Assembly (NCBI RefSeq): GCF_001427875.1
Contig: NZ_LMHK01000004.1
Location: forward strand, 247,903 to 311,902
Reading direction: 5' to 3'
From: Devosia sp. Root685
GTDB taxonomy: Bacteria; Pseudomonadota; Alphaproteobacteria; Rhizobiales; Devosiaceae
Length of the DNA stretch: 64,000 bases
Each line of letters begins with the position of its first letter. Position 1 is the stretch's first letter. Shown here one piece after another: positions 41,675 to 50,960 of this stretch. The notes under the pieces are model-generated. The model worked only from the letters and a program-made list of their open reading frames with translations. It was not told the origin of the DNA and ran no database searches. Both the position numbers and the translations under genes were made by a program.

Positions 41675-43816
41675 TTAGCCCATATGCGCCAGCACCGCCA
41701 ACAGCAGCAGTGCTACGATATTGGTGATCTTGATCATTGGATTGACGGCCGGGCCGGCCGTGTCCTTGTAGGGGTCGCCGACGGTGTCGCCGGTGACGGA
41801 GGCTTTGTGGGCGTCTGAACCCTTAAAATGTTTGACGCCGTGGGAGTCGGTAAAACCGTCCTCAAAACTCTTTTTCGCGTTGTCCCAGGCACCGCCGCCG
41901 GCGGTCATGGAGATGGCGACGAAGAGGCCCGTCACGATCACACCCATCAGCATGGCGCCGAGGGCGGAGAAACCGGCGGCGGGGCCGGCGATCCAGTTGA
42001 TGAGGACGAAGACGAGGATCGGGCTGAGGACTGGCAGCAAGGAAGGAACAATCATTTCCTTGATCGCGGCTTTGGTCAGCATGTCGACGGCGCGGCCATA
42101 GTCGGGCTTGTCGGTGCCGGCCATGATGCCCGGCTTTTCCTTGAACTGGCGGCGCACTTCCACGACGACCGACTGGGCGGCGCGGCCCACCGCAGTCATG
42201 GACATGCCGCCGAAGAGGAACGGAAGCAGACCACCAAAGAGGAGGCCAACGACGACATAGGGATCGGCCAGCGAGAAGGTGAGCGCGCCCATGCCGGCAA
42301 AGATGGCGGGCGCATCAGGCAGGGCCGAAAAATAGATCAGGTCCTGCGTATAGGCGGCAAAGAGCACGAGCGCTCCGAGGCCGGCCGAACCGATGGCATA
42401 GCCCTTGGTGACGGCCTTGGTGGTATTGCCCACCGCGTCGAGCGCGTCCGTATTGTGGCGCACTTCCTTGTCGAGACCGGCCATTTCCGCAATGCCGCCG
42501 GCATTGTCGGTGACCGGGCCAAAGGCGTCGAGCGCCACGATGATACCGGCCAGCGCCAGCATGGTTGCCACCGCAAAAGCGATGCCGAAAAGGCCGGCCA
42601 GCGAATAGGTGACGATGATGCCGGCAACGATGACCAGAGCCGGCAAGGCGGTCGATTCGAGCGACACCGCAAGGCCCTGGATGACATTGGTGCCGTGGCC
42701 GGTGACCGAGGCTTCGGCGATGGAATTGACCGGGCGGCGATTGGTGCCGGTATAATATTCGGTGATGACGATGATCAGACCCGTAATGACGAGGCCGACG
42801 ACGCCGCACCAGAAGAGGCTCCAGGGCGTAAACACCTTGTCTGATGTTTCGATCGCAAGGTTCATGTCGCCAAAAAGCAGCCAGAGGACTGGCAGGAGAG
42901 CGACCAGGGACAAAAGGCCCGAGGCGATGACGCCTTTGTAGAGCGCGCCCATGATGTTGTTGTCGGACCCGAGCTTTACGAAATAGGTGCCGATGATGGA
43001 GGTGATGACGCAGGCCCCGCCTATGGCGAGGGGCAGCACCATGCCAGTCAGTTTGAGCGCTTCGGGCAGGATGATCGCCGCCAGCACCATGGTGGCGACA
43101 ATGGTGACCACATAGGTTTCAAAAAGGTCCGCAGCCATGCCGGCGCAATCGCCGACATTGTCGCCCACATTGTCGGCGATAGTCGCGGGATTGCGCGGAT
43201 CGTCTTCGGGAATGCCGGCTTCGACCTTGCCCACCATATCGCCGCCGACGTCAGCACCCTTGGTAAAGATGCCGCCGCCGAGACGGGCGAAGATGGAAAT
43301 CAGCGAGGCGCCGAAGCTGAGAGCCACGAGCGAATCTATGACGACGCGGCTCGTCGGCGCATTGCCCATGCCGGTAAGGATGATGAAATAAAGGGTGACG
43401 CCAAGGAGGCCGAGGCCGGCGACCAGCATGCCTGTGACGGCGCCGGATTTGAAGGCGAGGTCGAGCCCTTTGGCGAGCGAGGAAATGGCCGCCTGGGCAA
43501 CGCGCACATTGGCGCGGACCGAGACGTTCATGCCGATAAAGCCGGCTGCGCCCGAGAGCACGGCGCCGATCAGGAAGCCGATTGCTGCATGTGGCCCGAG
43601 CAACAACCAGGCGGCAATGAGGATGACCACGCCGACAATGGCAATGGTGGTATATTGGCGTTTGAGATAGGCCGAAGCGCCTTCGCGTACGGCGGCGGAA
43701 ATTTCCTGCATACGGGCAGAACCAGCGTCAGCCTTTAAGAGGCCCTGCGTGGTGACGATGCCATAAACAACAGCCAAACCGCCGCAGGCGACGATCAGCC
43801 AAAGTGCCAGATCCAT
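41675..43816 (-). CDS. hppA: membrane-bound proton-translocating pyrophosphatase (K+-independent type)
   Basis: A 713-aa protein with about 16 membrane helices that couples PPi hydrolysis to proton export. The active-site loop [19 protein letters not shown] with [19 protein letters not shown] near residue 190 is intact. [18 protein letters not shown] near residue 455 has Lys and Thr where K+-dependent enzymes have Ala and Gly, so this is the K+-independent class. The start at 43816 has GAGGAA upstream. A soluble pyrophosphatase (ppa) at 50.3 kb performs the same hydrolysis without energy conservation. Confidence 0.97.
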   Translation of the reverse strand: MDLALWLIVACGGLAVVYGIVTTQGLLKADAGSARMQEISAAVREGASAYLKRQYTTIAIVGVVILIAAWLLLGPHAAIGFLIGAVLSGAAGFIGMNVSVRANVRVAQAAISSLAKGLDLAFKSGAVTGMLVAGLGLLGVTLYFIILTGMGNAPTSRVVIDSLVALSFGASLISIFARLGGGIFTKGADVGGDMVGKVEAGIPEDDPRNPATIADNVGDNVGDCAGMAADLFETYVVTIVATMVLAAIILPEALKLTGMVLPLAIGGACVITSIIGTYFVKLGSDNNIMGALYKGVIASGLLSLVALLPVLWLLFGDMNLAIETSDKVFTPWSLFWCGVVGLVITGLIIVITEYYTGTNRRPVNSIAEASVTGHGTNVIQGLAVSLESTALPALVIVAGIIVTYSLAGLFGIAFAVATMLALAGIIVALDAFGPVTDNAGGIAEMAGLDKEVRHNTDALDAVGNTTKAVTKGYAIGSAGLGALVLFAAYTQDLIYFSALPDAPAIFAGMGALTFSLADPYVVVGLLFGGLLPFLFGGMSMTAVGRAAQSVVVEVRRQFKEKPGIMAGTDKPDYGRAVDMLTKAAIKEMIVPSLLPVLSPILVFVLINWIAGPAAGFSALGAMLMGVIVTGLFVAISMTAGGGAWDNAKKSFEDGFTDSHGVKHFKGSDAHKASVTGDTVGDPYKDTAGPAVNPMIKITNIVALLLLAVLAHMG

Positions 43817-43996
43817 AAACACGTTCCTCGAATGAAAAGATTCGAGATCCGCCCCGGCCGTGGCCAGCTCTTTTAGGGTGCAAAGCCCCCTCTGTCCGGT
43901 CCGCAACCGCCCTCCGGCGGACCTCCTCCCAACGCAGAGATTACCGGGATTGTTTCGTTAAGCAATTGGAAAGTGTGACGGTTTGTCGCGGACGAT

Positions 43997-44311
43997 TTAA
44001 GCCAGGGCCTTGAGGCGCGCCTCTACGTCCGCAGAGGCCGCCGAGATGAGCACGGTTTTCATTCGAGCGGTGTCGCCGCTGACGAGACTTATCGAGGATT
44101 TGGGAACGCCGAGGGGTTTGGCGAGGAGCGCGATAACCGCGGCGTTGGCCTTGCCCTTGTCGGGCACGGCGCTGACGCGAATGCGGAGGACGGTGGAGCC
44201 ATCGTCGCGGCTTTCGGCACCATCGATAGCGTCGCGCCCCGCATTTGGAGTGACGCGGAGGAACATAAGCAGTCCCTCCGGCGTCGGGCGGAAGAAGCTA
44301 GACGCCGGCAC
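43997..44311 (-). CDS. DUF167 (YggU) family protein
   Basis: A 104-aa protein of the DUF167 family: LRVTPNAGRDAIDG, LRIRVSAVPDKGKANAAVIALLAKPLGVP and SLVSGDTARMKTVLI. The family is small, soluble and of unknown function. From the GTG at 44311 the N-terminus aligns with relatives and overlaps the YggT stop by 14 bases. A strong GGAGGGA site points to an internal ATG at 44266 (89 aa), so the start is uncertain. It pairs with yggT as in many Proteobacteria. Confidence 0.88.
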   Translation of the reverse strand: MPASSFFRPTPEGLLMFLRVTPNAGRDAIDGAESRDDGSTVLRIRVSAVPDKGKANAAVIALLAKPLGVPKSSISLVSGDTARMKTVLISAASADVEARLKALA

Positions 44312-44600
44312 GTATGACGGCGGGATAGATATAGTAGCCGATGATCGACTGGATGAAGAAGATGATCAGAAAGGCAACGAGCGGGGACAGGTCGAGGCCC
44401 GAGAAATTGGGCAGCACGCGCCTCAAGGGACGCAGCACCGGTTCGGTCAGCTGATTGAGCACGCGCCAGACCGCTTCGACGAACTGATTGCGGGTATTGA
44501 TCACGTTGAACGAGATCAGCCAGCTCATGATGATCATGATGAGCAGCACCCACCAGTAGAGCTGGAGCAGGATGAGAATGATGTCGAGAACGGCGCGCAT
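44298..44600 (-). CDS. YggT family membrane protein
   Basis: A 100-aa protein with two membrane helices: LDIILILLQLYWWVLLIMIIMSWL and SPLVAFLIIFFIQSIIGYYIYP. The loop between them has VINTRNQFVEAVWRVLNQLTEPVLRPLRRVLP, the YggT signature (TxPxLxPxRRxxP). It is a possible cation-homeostasis or Z-ring-related factor, but the role is not settled. GGAGA precedes ATG 44600. It forms an operon with the DUF167 gene. The 44601-44893 gap holds a palindrome next to dedA and otherwise nothing that I recognise. Confidence 0.92.
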   Translation of the reverse strand: MRAVLDIILILLQLYWWVLLIMIIMSWLISFNVINTRNQFVEAVWRVLNQLTEPVLRPLRRVLPNFSGLDLSPLVAFLIIFFIQSIIGYYIYPAVIRAGV

Positions 44601-44848
44601 GGGCGTCTCCGCGAGAAAAGGTGTCATTTATCTAGTGGGTTAGGACTAGAGCGGCAAGACCGGGCACCAGAAAAGCCGGAGCCCCGCACCGGGCAAGCGA
44701 TACGGGGCCCAAATGACTGACATCCGGTATGCAGTACAAGGGTCCGGACAGGTTTTCTATTGCACGAAGCGTGCCAAGTGTGCGGTCCCCGCAAAACCGG
44801 GGGCAAAGATTAAGCACTTGTTACGATTGATCTTTTTGAAGGATCTGC

Positions 44849-44886
44849 GCCTCGCAAAATGCGAAGCGCGTTGCAAAATGCGAGGC
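44849..44886 (-). other. hairpin just after the dedA stop
   Basis: GCCTCGCA (44849-44856) pairs with TGCGAGGC (44879-44886) seven bases beyond the dedA stop. Inside are two direct copies of GCAAAATGCGA-like sequence. No T-run on the minus strand; termination is uncertain. Confidence 0.45.
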
Positions 44887-44893
44887 AAATAGA

Positions 44894-45502
44894 TCAGGCC
44901 TTGACGCTGCTCGGCTTCCAGGTGGCGACCTTGAGGAGGTAAAGCACGACGACGAGGCCGAGGACGACGTAGCTCAAGGGATCGAGCACCACTTCGATCA
45001 TCTCGTAATGCTCATGGAGGAGATAGCCGGCCATGGTGAGAAAGGTATTCCAGATCAGCGCGCCCGAGGTCGAGGCGAGAAGGAATACCGGCAGGCTCAT
45101 GCGCGACAGGCCCGCAGGAATGGAAATCAGCGTGCGGATCAAGGGGATCAACCGGCCGAAGAGCACGATGACCGGGCCGAAGCGGGTAAACCATTTCACT
45201 GCAATGTCGATCTCGTCGGCATTGAAGGCCATCACCCGGCCGAACCTGTCAGCCAGGTAGCGCACGCGGGAAAGGCCAAAAATCCGGCCGGCATAATACC
45301 AGGGCAGCATGCCGACGACGGCGCCCACAGTGGCGGCCGCGAGCACGCCAAAAAGGTTGAGATCGCCATTGGCGGCGGCAAAGCCGGCAAAGGGAATAAT
45401 CAGTTCCGAGGGTATGGGCGGAAAGATCGATTCAGCCAGCATGACGAGGAAAATCCCCAGATATCCGAGTTCGGAAATGGTCTGGATAATCCAATCGGTC
45501 AT
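44894..45502 (-). CDS. DedA family membrane protein
   Basis: A 202-aa inner-membrane protein (DedA/VTT family) linked to recycling of undecaprenyl-phosphate or other lipids and to proton-motive-force homeostasis. FLVMLAESIFPPIPSELIIPFAGF near residue 20 contains the conserved E...P.P.P.E segment. FGRLIPLIRTLISIPAGLSRM near residue 115 is the F/G-R-x-x-P-x-x-R...G motif. AAGGAGA precedes the ATG. Located upstream of typA on the map but separated by a bidirectional terminator. Confidence 0.94.
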   Translation of the reverse strand: MTDWIIQTISELGYLGIFLVMLAESIFPPIPSELIIPFAGFAAANGDLNLFGVLAAATVGAVVGMLPWYYAGRIFGLSRVRYLADRFGRVMAFNADEIDIAVKWFTRFGPVIVLFGRLIPLIRTLISIPAGLSRMSLPVFLLASTSGALIWNTFLTMAGYLLHEHYEMIEVVLDPLSYVVLGLVVVLYLLKVATWKPSSVKA

Positions 45503-45546
45503 GCGGCAATCTCCTTGTTGGTGGTCGGGTAGCCGACGTGCAGGGC

Positions 45547-45585
45547 AAAAAAAGGGCCCCGACGTTTCCGTGGGGCCCTTTTGTT
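45547..45585. terminator. terminator between typA and dedA, usable in both directions
   Basis: GGGCCCC (45554-45560) and GGGGCCC (45572-45578) around an 11-base loop, with seven A's on the left and TTTTGTTTT on the right. On the minus strand it gives a seven-T run, right for typA, whose stop is at 45589. Confidence 0.88.
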
Positions 45586-45588
45586 TTA

Positions 45589-47424
45589 TCAGGCCGACTT
45601 GGCGGCGCGGCTCATGCGCTTGCGATCGTTGGGATCGAGCCAGATCTTCCTGAGGCGGATCGATTTGGGGGTCACTTCGACATATTCGTCTTCGGCGATA
45701 TAGCCGAGGCTCTGTTCGAGGGTCAGCTTCTTCGGGGTCGTCAGGCGCACCGCTTCGTCCTTGGAGGTCGTGCGGATATTGGTGAGCTGCTTGCCCTTGA
45801 GCGCGTTCACTTCAAGGTCGTTCTCGCGGGAGTGCTCGCCTACGATCATGCCTTCATAGATGTCGACGCCGGCGTCGATCATGATCGGGCCGCGGTCTTC
45901 GAGGTTCCAGAGCGCGAAGGCGACCGACTGGCCGGTGCCGTTCGAGATCAGGACGCCGGTGCGACGGCCGGGCAGTTCGCCCTTATAGGGCACGAAGGAG
46001 TGGAACAGGCGGTTGAAGATAGCCGTGCCACGGGTGTCCGAGAGCAGCTCGGGCTGGTAGCCGATCAGCGAACGGGTGGGGACCAGCAGCTGAATGCGGG
46101 TACGGCCGACGCCGGACGGACGCATGTCGGTCAGTTCGCCCTTCCGCTCGGTGAGCTTCTGCACCACGGTGCCGGTGAACTCGTCATCGACGTCGATGAT
46201 GACTTCTTCGATCGGCTCGTGACGGACACCATCCACGTCCTGCATCAGGACTTTTGGGCGACCGATGGTCAGCTCAAAGCCTTCGCGACGCATGTTTTCG
46301 ATGAGAACGGCGAGCTGAAGTTCGCCGCGGCCGGCAACGTCATAGGAATCGTTGTCGTCGCCGGGGGTGACGCGGATCGCGACATTGCCTTCAGCTTCGC
46401 GCATCAGGCGTTCGCGGATGACGCGGGACTGCACCTTGTCGCCTTCGCGGCCGGCCAGCGGGCCGTCATTGATGCGGAAGGTCACCGACAGGGTCGGGGG
46501 ATCGATCGGCTTGGCAGAGATGGGCTTGGTCACCGAAGTGGCGCAAAGCGTGTCGGCGACCGTGGACGTGACGAGACCGGCAATGGCGACGATGTCGCCG
46601 GCTTCACCGATATCGACCGGCGTACGTTCAAGGCCGCGGAACGCCAGAACCTTGGAAACACGGCCCTTTTCGACTTCCTTGCCTTCACGGTTGAGCGTGT
46701 GGATGGGGTCGTTGGCCTTGACGGTGCCTGAGGTGATGCGGCCGGTCAGGATGCGGCCGAGGAACGGGTTGCGTTCGATGGTCGTGACCAGCATGCGGAA
46801 CGCGCCTTCTTCAACGCTTGGCTGCGGCACATGTTCGATGACCTTGTCGAGCAGCGGTCCCAAGCTTTCCTTTGGACCTTCCGGCTCCAATGCCATCCAG
46901 CCCTGCTTGGCCGAACCATAAAGCACCGGGAAGTCGAGCTGCTCGGGCGTTGCGTCGAGGGCGATGAACAGGTCAAAGATTTCTTCGAGCACTTCGAGGT
47001 GGCGCTCGTCGGATTTGTCGATCTTGTTAATGGCAACGATCGGGCGCAGGCCCTGGGCCAGCGCCTTGCCGAGGACGAACTTGGTCTGCGGCATCGGGCC
47101 TTCAGCGGCGTCGACGAGGATGACCACGCCATCGACCATGGAGAGGATGCGCTCGACTTCGCCACCAAAATCGGCGTGGCCGGGGGTGTCGACGATATTG
47201 ATGCGGGTGTCCTTCCAGAGGAGGGAGGTCACCTTGGCCAGAATGGTGATACCGCGCTCGCGCTCGATATCATTGCTGTCCATGGCGCGTTCTTCAACGC
47301 GCTCGTTTTCGCGAAATGAGCCCGACTGCTTGAGCAGGACGTCGATCAGGGTGGTTTTACCGTGGTCAACGTGGGCGATGATGGCAATATTGCGCAGGGA
47401 CATGGGCACCGGGGCGTTGGGCAT
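45589..47424 (-). CDS. typA: translational GTPase TypA/BipA
   Basis: A 611-aa ribosome-associated GTPase involved in 50S assembly and stress adaptation. IAIIAHVDHGKTTLIDVLLKQSG is the P-loop, RERGITILAK is G2, VDTPGHADFGGEVERIL is G3, and AINKIDKSDE is G4. EF-G-like domains III and V follow (GRGELQLAVLIENMRREG), then the TypA-specific C-terminal domain. The start may be 47424 (used here) or the internal ATG at 47403 (MSLRNIA), which begins as most relatives do. No strong ribosome-binding site distinguishes them. Confidence 0.95.
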   Translation of the reverse strand: MPNAPVPMSLRNIAIIAHVDHGKTTLIDVLLKQSGSFRENERVEERAMDSNDIERERGITILAKVTSLLWKDTRINIVDTPGHADFGGEVERILSMVDGVVILVDAAEGPMPQTKFVLGKALAQGLRPIVAINKIDKSDERHLEVLEEIFDLFIALDATPEQLDFPVLYGSAKQGWMALEPEGPKESLGPLLDKVIEHVPQPSVEEGAFRMLVTTIERNPFLGRILTGRITSGTVKANDPIHTLNREGKEVEKGRVSKVLAFRGLERTPVDIGEAGDIVAIAGLVTSTVADTLCATSVTKPISAKPIDPPTLSVTFRINDGPLAGREGDKVQSRVIRERLMREAEGNVAIRVTPGDDNDSYDVAGRGELQLAVLIENMRREGFELTIGRPKVLMQDVDGVRHEPIEEVIIDVDDEFTGTVVQKLTERKGELTDMRPSGVGRTRIQLLVPTRSLIGYQPELLSDTRGTAIFNRLFHSFVPYKGELPGRRTGVLISNGTGQSVAFALWNLEDRGPIMIDAGVDIYEGMIVGEHSRENDLEVNALKGKQLTNIRTTSKDEAVRLTTPKKLTLEQSLGYIAEDEYVEVTPKSIRLRKIWLDPNDRKRMSRAAKSA

Positions 47425-47711
47425 GGTCCAGCGGCGCGAAAAGCAAACGGCCAAATCATGCGGAAAACAGGAAACGCCAGCTGCATTGACGGCAAACTGG
47501 CGCTTTTCGGTGCGGCTATTATAGAAAAACAGCGCTCTTAACAAGCGCCGCCAATGCAGGGCGGGTTTGCGCGGTCAAGAATGGTGTCGCGAAGGGAGTT
47601 GATTGGGGCTGACTGCTTTCAAGTCAGTTGGGCTAAATGCCAGAGATCGCATGTCCAAAAAATGTGCTGCTAAGATAAACACTAACAGTGATTCAGTCGC
47701 AGCGGGCCCAA

Positions 47712-48680
47712 ATGGCAAAGAAGCAGAATTCAAGAGAGCATCATTGGTGGCCAGTGGGCTTGCAGAAGCACTGGACCGATCGAACCGGCAATATCTCTTG
47801 GGTTAATCCAAGTGGCATGGTGACCAAAAAGAAATCCGAAAATCGCAAGGTTGCCAAGAAGGCGCACGGTCACACCGTGTTACTCAATGGCCCTTGGACA
47901 ACAAACTTCGAAGATGATTTCGAATCCGCCGACAACAGTGTGCATCAAGTGATTACCAGTCTTGATCTGATGCCGGCGCGAGGGAGTAGGAGCATTAAAG
48001 AATTCATCTCGCTTATGGGCTTGCTACGAAAACGAGATCGCACGCTTAGTGACATGTGCAGCTTCTACGAAATAAAGCGGGATGATCTGTTGTCACTAGC
48101 ACGGCTTATTATGTCGCTGCTCATTCGTCTCCCGGCGCGCCGACACAAATATGAGCATGTACCAGAATGGTTCGATCTGCCTCCTGATGAAAATATCGGA
48201 AAAATGAATATACGGCAATTCTATAGGATTGCGCGTGACTCCTTGGAACGCGATAGTAATTCGAACCTATTTTTTATTCTAATTCGTTCCCCGTGGAAGG
48301 AATTTCTTCATGGCGATGGCGTTCTTGACTGGATGACCGATAATTTGGTTGGGTTAAGAATACGGGGGCGAGCTCTAGTCCCACTTACTCCGAAACTTTG
48401 TGTGTATATGTGTACCCCATCTAGACGCTCTGGCCTTCACAACTGCGCCTCTTTCTTAGCGGCTCCTTGGATTGTAGAAGCGATCAATGAGATCACGCAG
48501 GTTTATTCCAAAGATCATCTGTTCTTTAGATCAAAGAAGCCACCTCGCCTTACCGAAAATTTCAGTCGCGGAGAGTTTCTTTCCCATGAAAAGCAACGAG
48601 ACAGCCTCATAGCGCTTCTGGACGAAATTGCGGAAGGTGGAAAACGGAGTTCTTCAACGGCATTGTTTCAGCCACATTAG
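47712..48680 (+). CDS. AT-rich accessory gene, unknown (weak DUF4238-like N-terminus)
   Basis: A 322-aa soluble protein of lower GC than every neighbour, with codons such as ATA, AGA, TTA and AAT that are otherwise rare here. The N-terminal KKQNSREHHWWPVGLQKHW followed by TGNISWVNPSG resembles the H-H-x-x-P-x-x-x-L...W opening of DUF4238-type proteins; this is weak. No membrane segments or catalytic motif are clear. No strong ribosome-binding site is seen. It probably arrived by transfer. The flanking gaps 47425-47711 and 48681-48775 contain no integrase, IS ends or tRNA. Confidence 0.65.
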   Translation: MAKKQNSREHHWWPVGLQKHWTDRTGNISWVNPSGMVTKKKSENRKVAKKAHGHTVLLNGPWTTNFEDDFESADNSVHQVITSLDLMPARGSRSIKEFISLMGLLRKRDRTLSDMCSFYEIKRDDLLSLARLIMSLLIRLPARRHKYEHVPEWFDLPPDENIGKMNIRQFYRIARDSLERDSNSNLFFILIRSPWKEFLHGDGVLDWMTDNLVGLRIRGRALVPLTPKLCVYMCTPSRRSGLHNCASFLAAPWIVEAINEITQVYSKDHLFFRSKKPPRLTENFSRGEFLSHEKQRDSLIALLDEIAEGGKRSSSTALFQPH

Positions 48681-48775
48681 GCCTAAGACTTGCACCAGAT
48701 GGTAGCGTGGACCAGCGAGCCAAGTAGCCCAATGCGGTGTGTGATTGTAGCGTCGAAATTGAGATAGAAACCCGC

Positions 48776-49213
48776 CTACCCCACTCTACCAGTCTGTACC
48801 TCCAGCACCGATACCACGCGCCCCAAGAGCTCCAGAAACTGGCCGCGCTCGGAAGTCGTAAATTGTTCGAGCAGCAATTCATTGAGCGCGTCGAGGGCGC
48901 GCTCGACATCGGCAATGCGATCATAACCCGCCGGTGTCAGCACGATCAGCGCGCTGCGGCCGTCGTCGGGATTGCGTTTTCGCGTGACAAGACCATCGCG
49001 CTCCATGCGCTGGATGGTGGCCGTCATGGTCGGTTGTTCGACGGAAGCTGCCTCGGCAAGACCTTTTGGGGTATGCGCACCGCCGGACGAAAGGGCAAGT
49101 AGCACCGGCACATAGGCAGGATTGAGCCCGATGGGCCCCAGCATGGTTTCCGTCTCGCGCGCCAGAAGACGGGCGGCCCAGTTCAGTTGATCGGCAACGG
49201 TGATTTCGCGCAT
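48776..49213 (-). CDS. MarR family transcriptional regulator
   Basis: A 145-aa winged helix regulator. LLARETETMLGPIGLNPAYVPVLLAL opens it, GLAEAASVEQPTMTATIQRMERDGLVTRKRNPDDGRSALIVLT is the helix-turn-helix and wing (with the D-x-R wing motif), and a C-terminal dimer helix follows. The ligand is unknown. No obvious target gene lies divergent: the neighbour on the right is on the same strand. A short palindrome straddles its own promoter region, consistent with autoregulation. Confidence 0.92.
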   Translation of the reverse strand: MREITVADQLNWAARLLARETETMLGPIGLNPAYVPVLLALSSGGAHTPKGLAEAASVEQPTMTATIQRMERDGLVTRKRNPDDGRSALIVLTPAGYDRIADVERALDALNELLLEQFTTSERGQFLELLGRVVSVLEVQTGRVG

Positions 49214-49216
49214 ATA

Positions 49217-49230
49217 CTGAGCCTACTCAG
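49217..49230. promoter_or_regulatory. short palindrome at the marR start
   Basis: CTGAG, CCTA, CTCAG immediately upstream of the marR ATG (49213). Size and place suit a MarR-dimer autoregulatory operator, but 5-bp arms are weak evidence. Confidence 0.4.
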
Positions 49231-49274
49231 GATTTTTCCCATTTAGGCGCGGCAGACTGATTTGGGCAAGCGTT

Positions 49275-50147
49275 TCACATTATGCCGGCGAGACGGGAGA
49301 GAACGCGGTCGCGATCGCGGGTGAGCCCCTTATAGCCGAGTTGTTCCGGGGTCAGGGCCAGAAGCTGGGCATGCAGGCTTGCGGCCAAAATTCTGGCATC
49401 GGAAAAACCGGCAAAAGTATCGAGATCGACCAGCGAAATGCGGATGGTGAAGGCAACCGCCCCGGTTTGCGGCAGTTTTCTGAGGGTTTGCCGCTCGATG
49501 CGCAGGTTTACCGGATCGGCCCTGTCGCCTGTGCCAAAACGCGGCGTGTCTGGCCCCGAAACATCGGGGTGAAAGAGGCGCTGGTCGCCATAGAGCGACC
49601 AGTTCCAGCGGATGAGCGGGGTTTCGGGCCGCATTGCATCGAACATGCGGGCCATGAGCTGGGCCGGGCGGGTTGTAGGGCCAAAGCCGGGCACCGGTTC
49701 ATGAATGGCGTCGAGCACTTTTCCAATTTTTTCGGACAGTACCCAGGAGGACGGAAAGCTGAGGCTCGCCGCCGTGAGGCGCCAGCCAGCTTCCGCGCGG
49801 GAAAGGATAAGAAGATCGTCCTGCACGAATTTTGCGGCCTGCAGGAGCGGAATGCCGGCCAGCGGCACGAGATCACCCGTGGGAACGACCAGCAGGCTCT
49901 CGTCCCGCCTTTGCCAAAGGTGCGGAAAACGGGACGGCAGATAATCGGCAAGCAGGGCCAGCAACTCCGTCTGGGCGGGTCGGCTATCCGGCAGTTCGGC
50001 AAAAATCTCGGGGAGATGGGATTGGCGGAGCCGCGCCTTTTCTGCCAGCTGCGCTGCCATACCCGCATCCGGATCGAGCCAATCAGCCGGATCGAGCGGC
50101 TTTGTGGCAATCTGGAAGAGTCTGACATCGAAGGCGGGAAGCGGCAT
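49275..50147 (-). CDS. DUF3445 (heme-dependent oxidative N-demethylase-like) protein
   Basis: A 290-aa protein of the DUF3445/HDOD family. WNWSLYGDQRLFHPD near residue 180, then NLRIERQTLRKLPQTGAVAFTIRISLVDL near residue 220, are the family signatures. Characterised members are heme-dependent oxidative N-demethylases acting on dimethylamine-type or related amines; the substrate here is not known, and no accompanying ferredoxin or tetrahydrofolate gene is adjacent. It is monocistronic, with marR 61 bases downstream on the same strand. Confidence 0.87.
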   Translation of the reverse strand: MPLPAFDVRLFQIATKPLDPADWLDPDAGMAAQLAEKARLRQSHLPEIFAELPDSRPAQTELLALLADYLPSRFPHLWQRRDESLLVVPTGDLVPLAGIPLLQAAKFVQDDLLILSRAEAGWRLTAASLSFPSSWVLSEKIGKVLDAIHEPVPGFGPTTRPAQLMARMFDAMRPETPLIRWNWSLYGDQRLFHPDVSGPDTPRFGTGDRADPVNLRIERQTLRKLPQTGAVAFTIRISLVDLDTFAGFSDARILAASLHAQLLALTPEQLGYKGLTRDRDRVLSRLAGIM

Positions 50148-50246
50148 CCCGCCATGAAAGCCATGACCTCAAGAGTTAGCAAGCACTATCACATCCACCG
50201 GCTGTCATCGAGAATGGGGTGGCGTCAGCGAAACCAAAAGCCCAAA

Positions 50247-50274
50247 AGAAAAAGGGCGGAGTAGAACCCCGCCC
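50247..50274 (-). terminator. terminator of ppa
   Basis: GGGCGG (50254-50259) and CCGCCC (50269-50274), followed on the minus strand by TTTTTCTTTT. It lies 14 bases after the ppa stop (50288). Confidence 0.85.
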
Positions 50275-50287
50275 AATCTTCAAAAAC

Positions 50288-50821
50288 TTACTTCTCGTTC
50301 TTGGCGCGCTCGATCGATTCGAGGATCACCCGACGGGCATCGGCCAGATTGCCGACCCGGTCGATCTTGGCCCATTTGCCGGGCTCGAGATCCTTGTAGT
50401 GCGTGAAAAAGTGCTTCACGCGCTCAAGCTGGATTGCCGGAAAATCCTCGATGTCTTTGATGTTGTCATACATCGGGGTCAGCTTGCTGACCGGCACGGC
50501 GATGATCTTTTCATCCTGGCCGCCATCGTCTTCCATGAACAGCACGCCGACGGGACGCGAGCGCACCACGGCGCCGGGCACCAGCGGGCGGGAATTCATC
50601 ACGATCACGTCGAGCGGATCGCCATCGCCGCACAGGGTATGCGGCACAAAGCCGTAATTTCCGGGATAGCGCATCGGCGTATAAAGGAAGCGATCGACGA
50701 AGAGCGCGCCGCTATCCTTGTCGATTTCATACTTGATCGGCTCGCCACCAAGGGGGACTTCGATGATGACATTGAGGTCGTCTGGCGGGTTCTTGCCGGT
50801 CGGAATGGCGTCGATGTTCAT
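50288..50821 (-). CDS. ppa: inorganic pyrophosphatase (family I)
   Basis: A 177-aa soluble enzyme that hydrolyses PPi to phosphate. [21 protein letters not shown] is the N-terminal active-site strand with Glu and Lys. [14 protein letters not shown] near residue 65 is the D-G-D-P-x-D metal signature. [16 protein letters not shown] near residue 140 completes the site. It is an essential housekeeping enzyme that pulls biosynthetic reactions forward. It has its own terminator and is monocistronic. Confidence 0.97.
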   Translation of the reverse strand: MNIDAIPTGKNPPDDLNVIIEVPLGGEPIKYEIDKDSGALFVDRFLYTPMRYPGNYGFVPHTLCGDGDPLDVIVMNSRPLVPGAVVRSRPVGVLFMEDDGGQDEKIIAVPVSKLTPMYDNIKDIEDFPAIQLERVKHFFTHYKDLEPGKWAKIDRVGNLADARRVILESIERAKNEK

Positions 50822-50960
50822 TTGGGCGGGTCCGTTGCGTCAGGGAGGGGCGGAACGGAGGGGTTCTGCCGCAGAACCCCGGCCAAAGGCAAGCCGTAAA
50901 TCGGCGAGGCGCCGAAGCCATTCGCCGCAGGACGAAGAGCTTCGGCCAGAATGCAAAAGC

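Noticed and set aside
41828-42844. 338-aa plus-strand ORF rich in Gly, Asp, His and Arg
   Set aside because: Antisense to hppA; biased composition is the complement of membrane-helix codons.
44632-44817. 61-aa minus-strand ORF upstream of yggT
   Set aside because: No ribosome-binding site and no recognisable motif; a second overlapping frame is equally open.
45538-46731. 397-aa plus-strand ORF
   Set aside because: Antisense to typA and starts inside the terminator.
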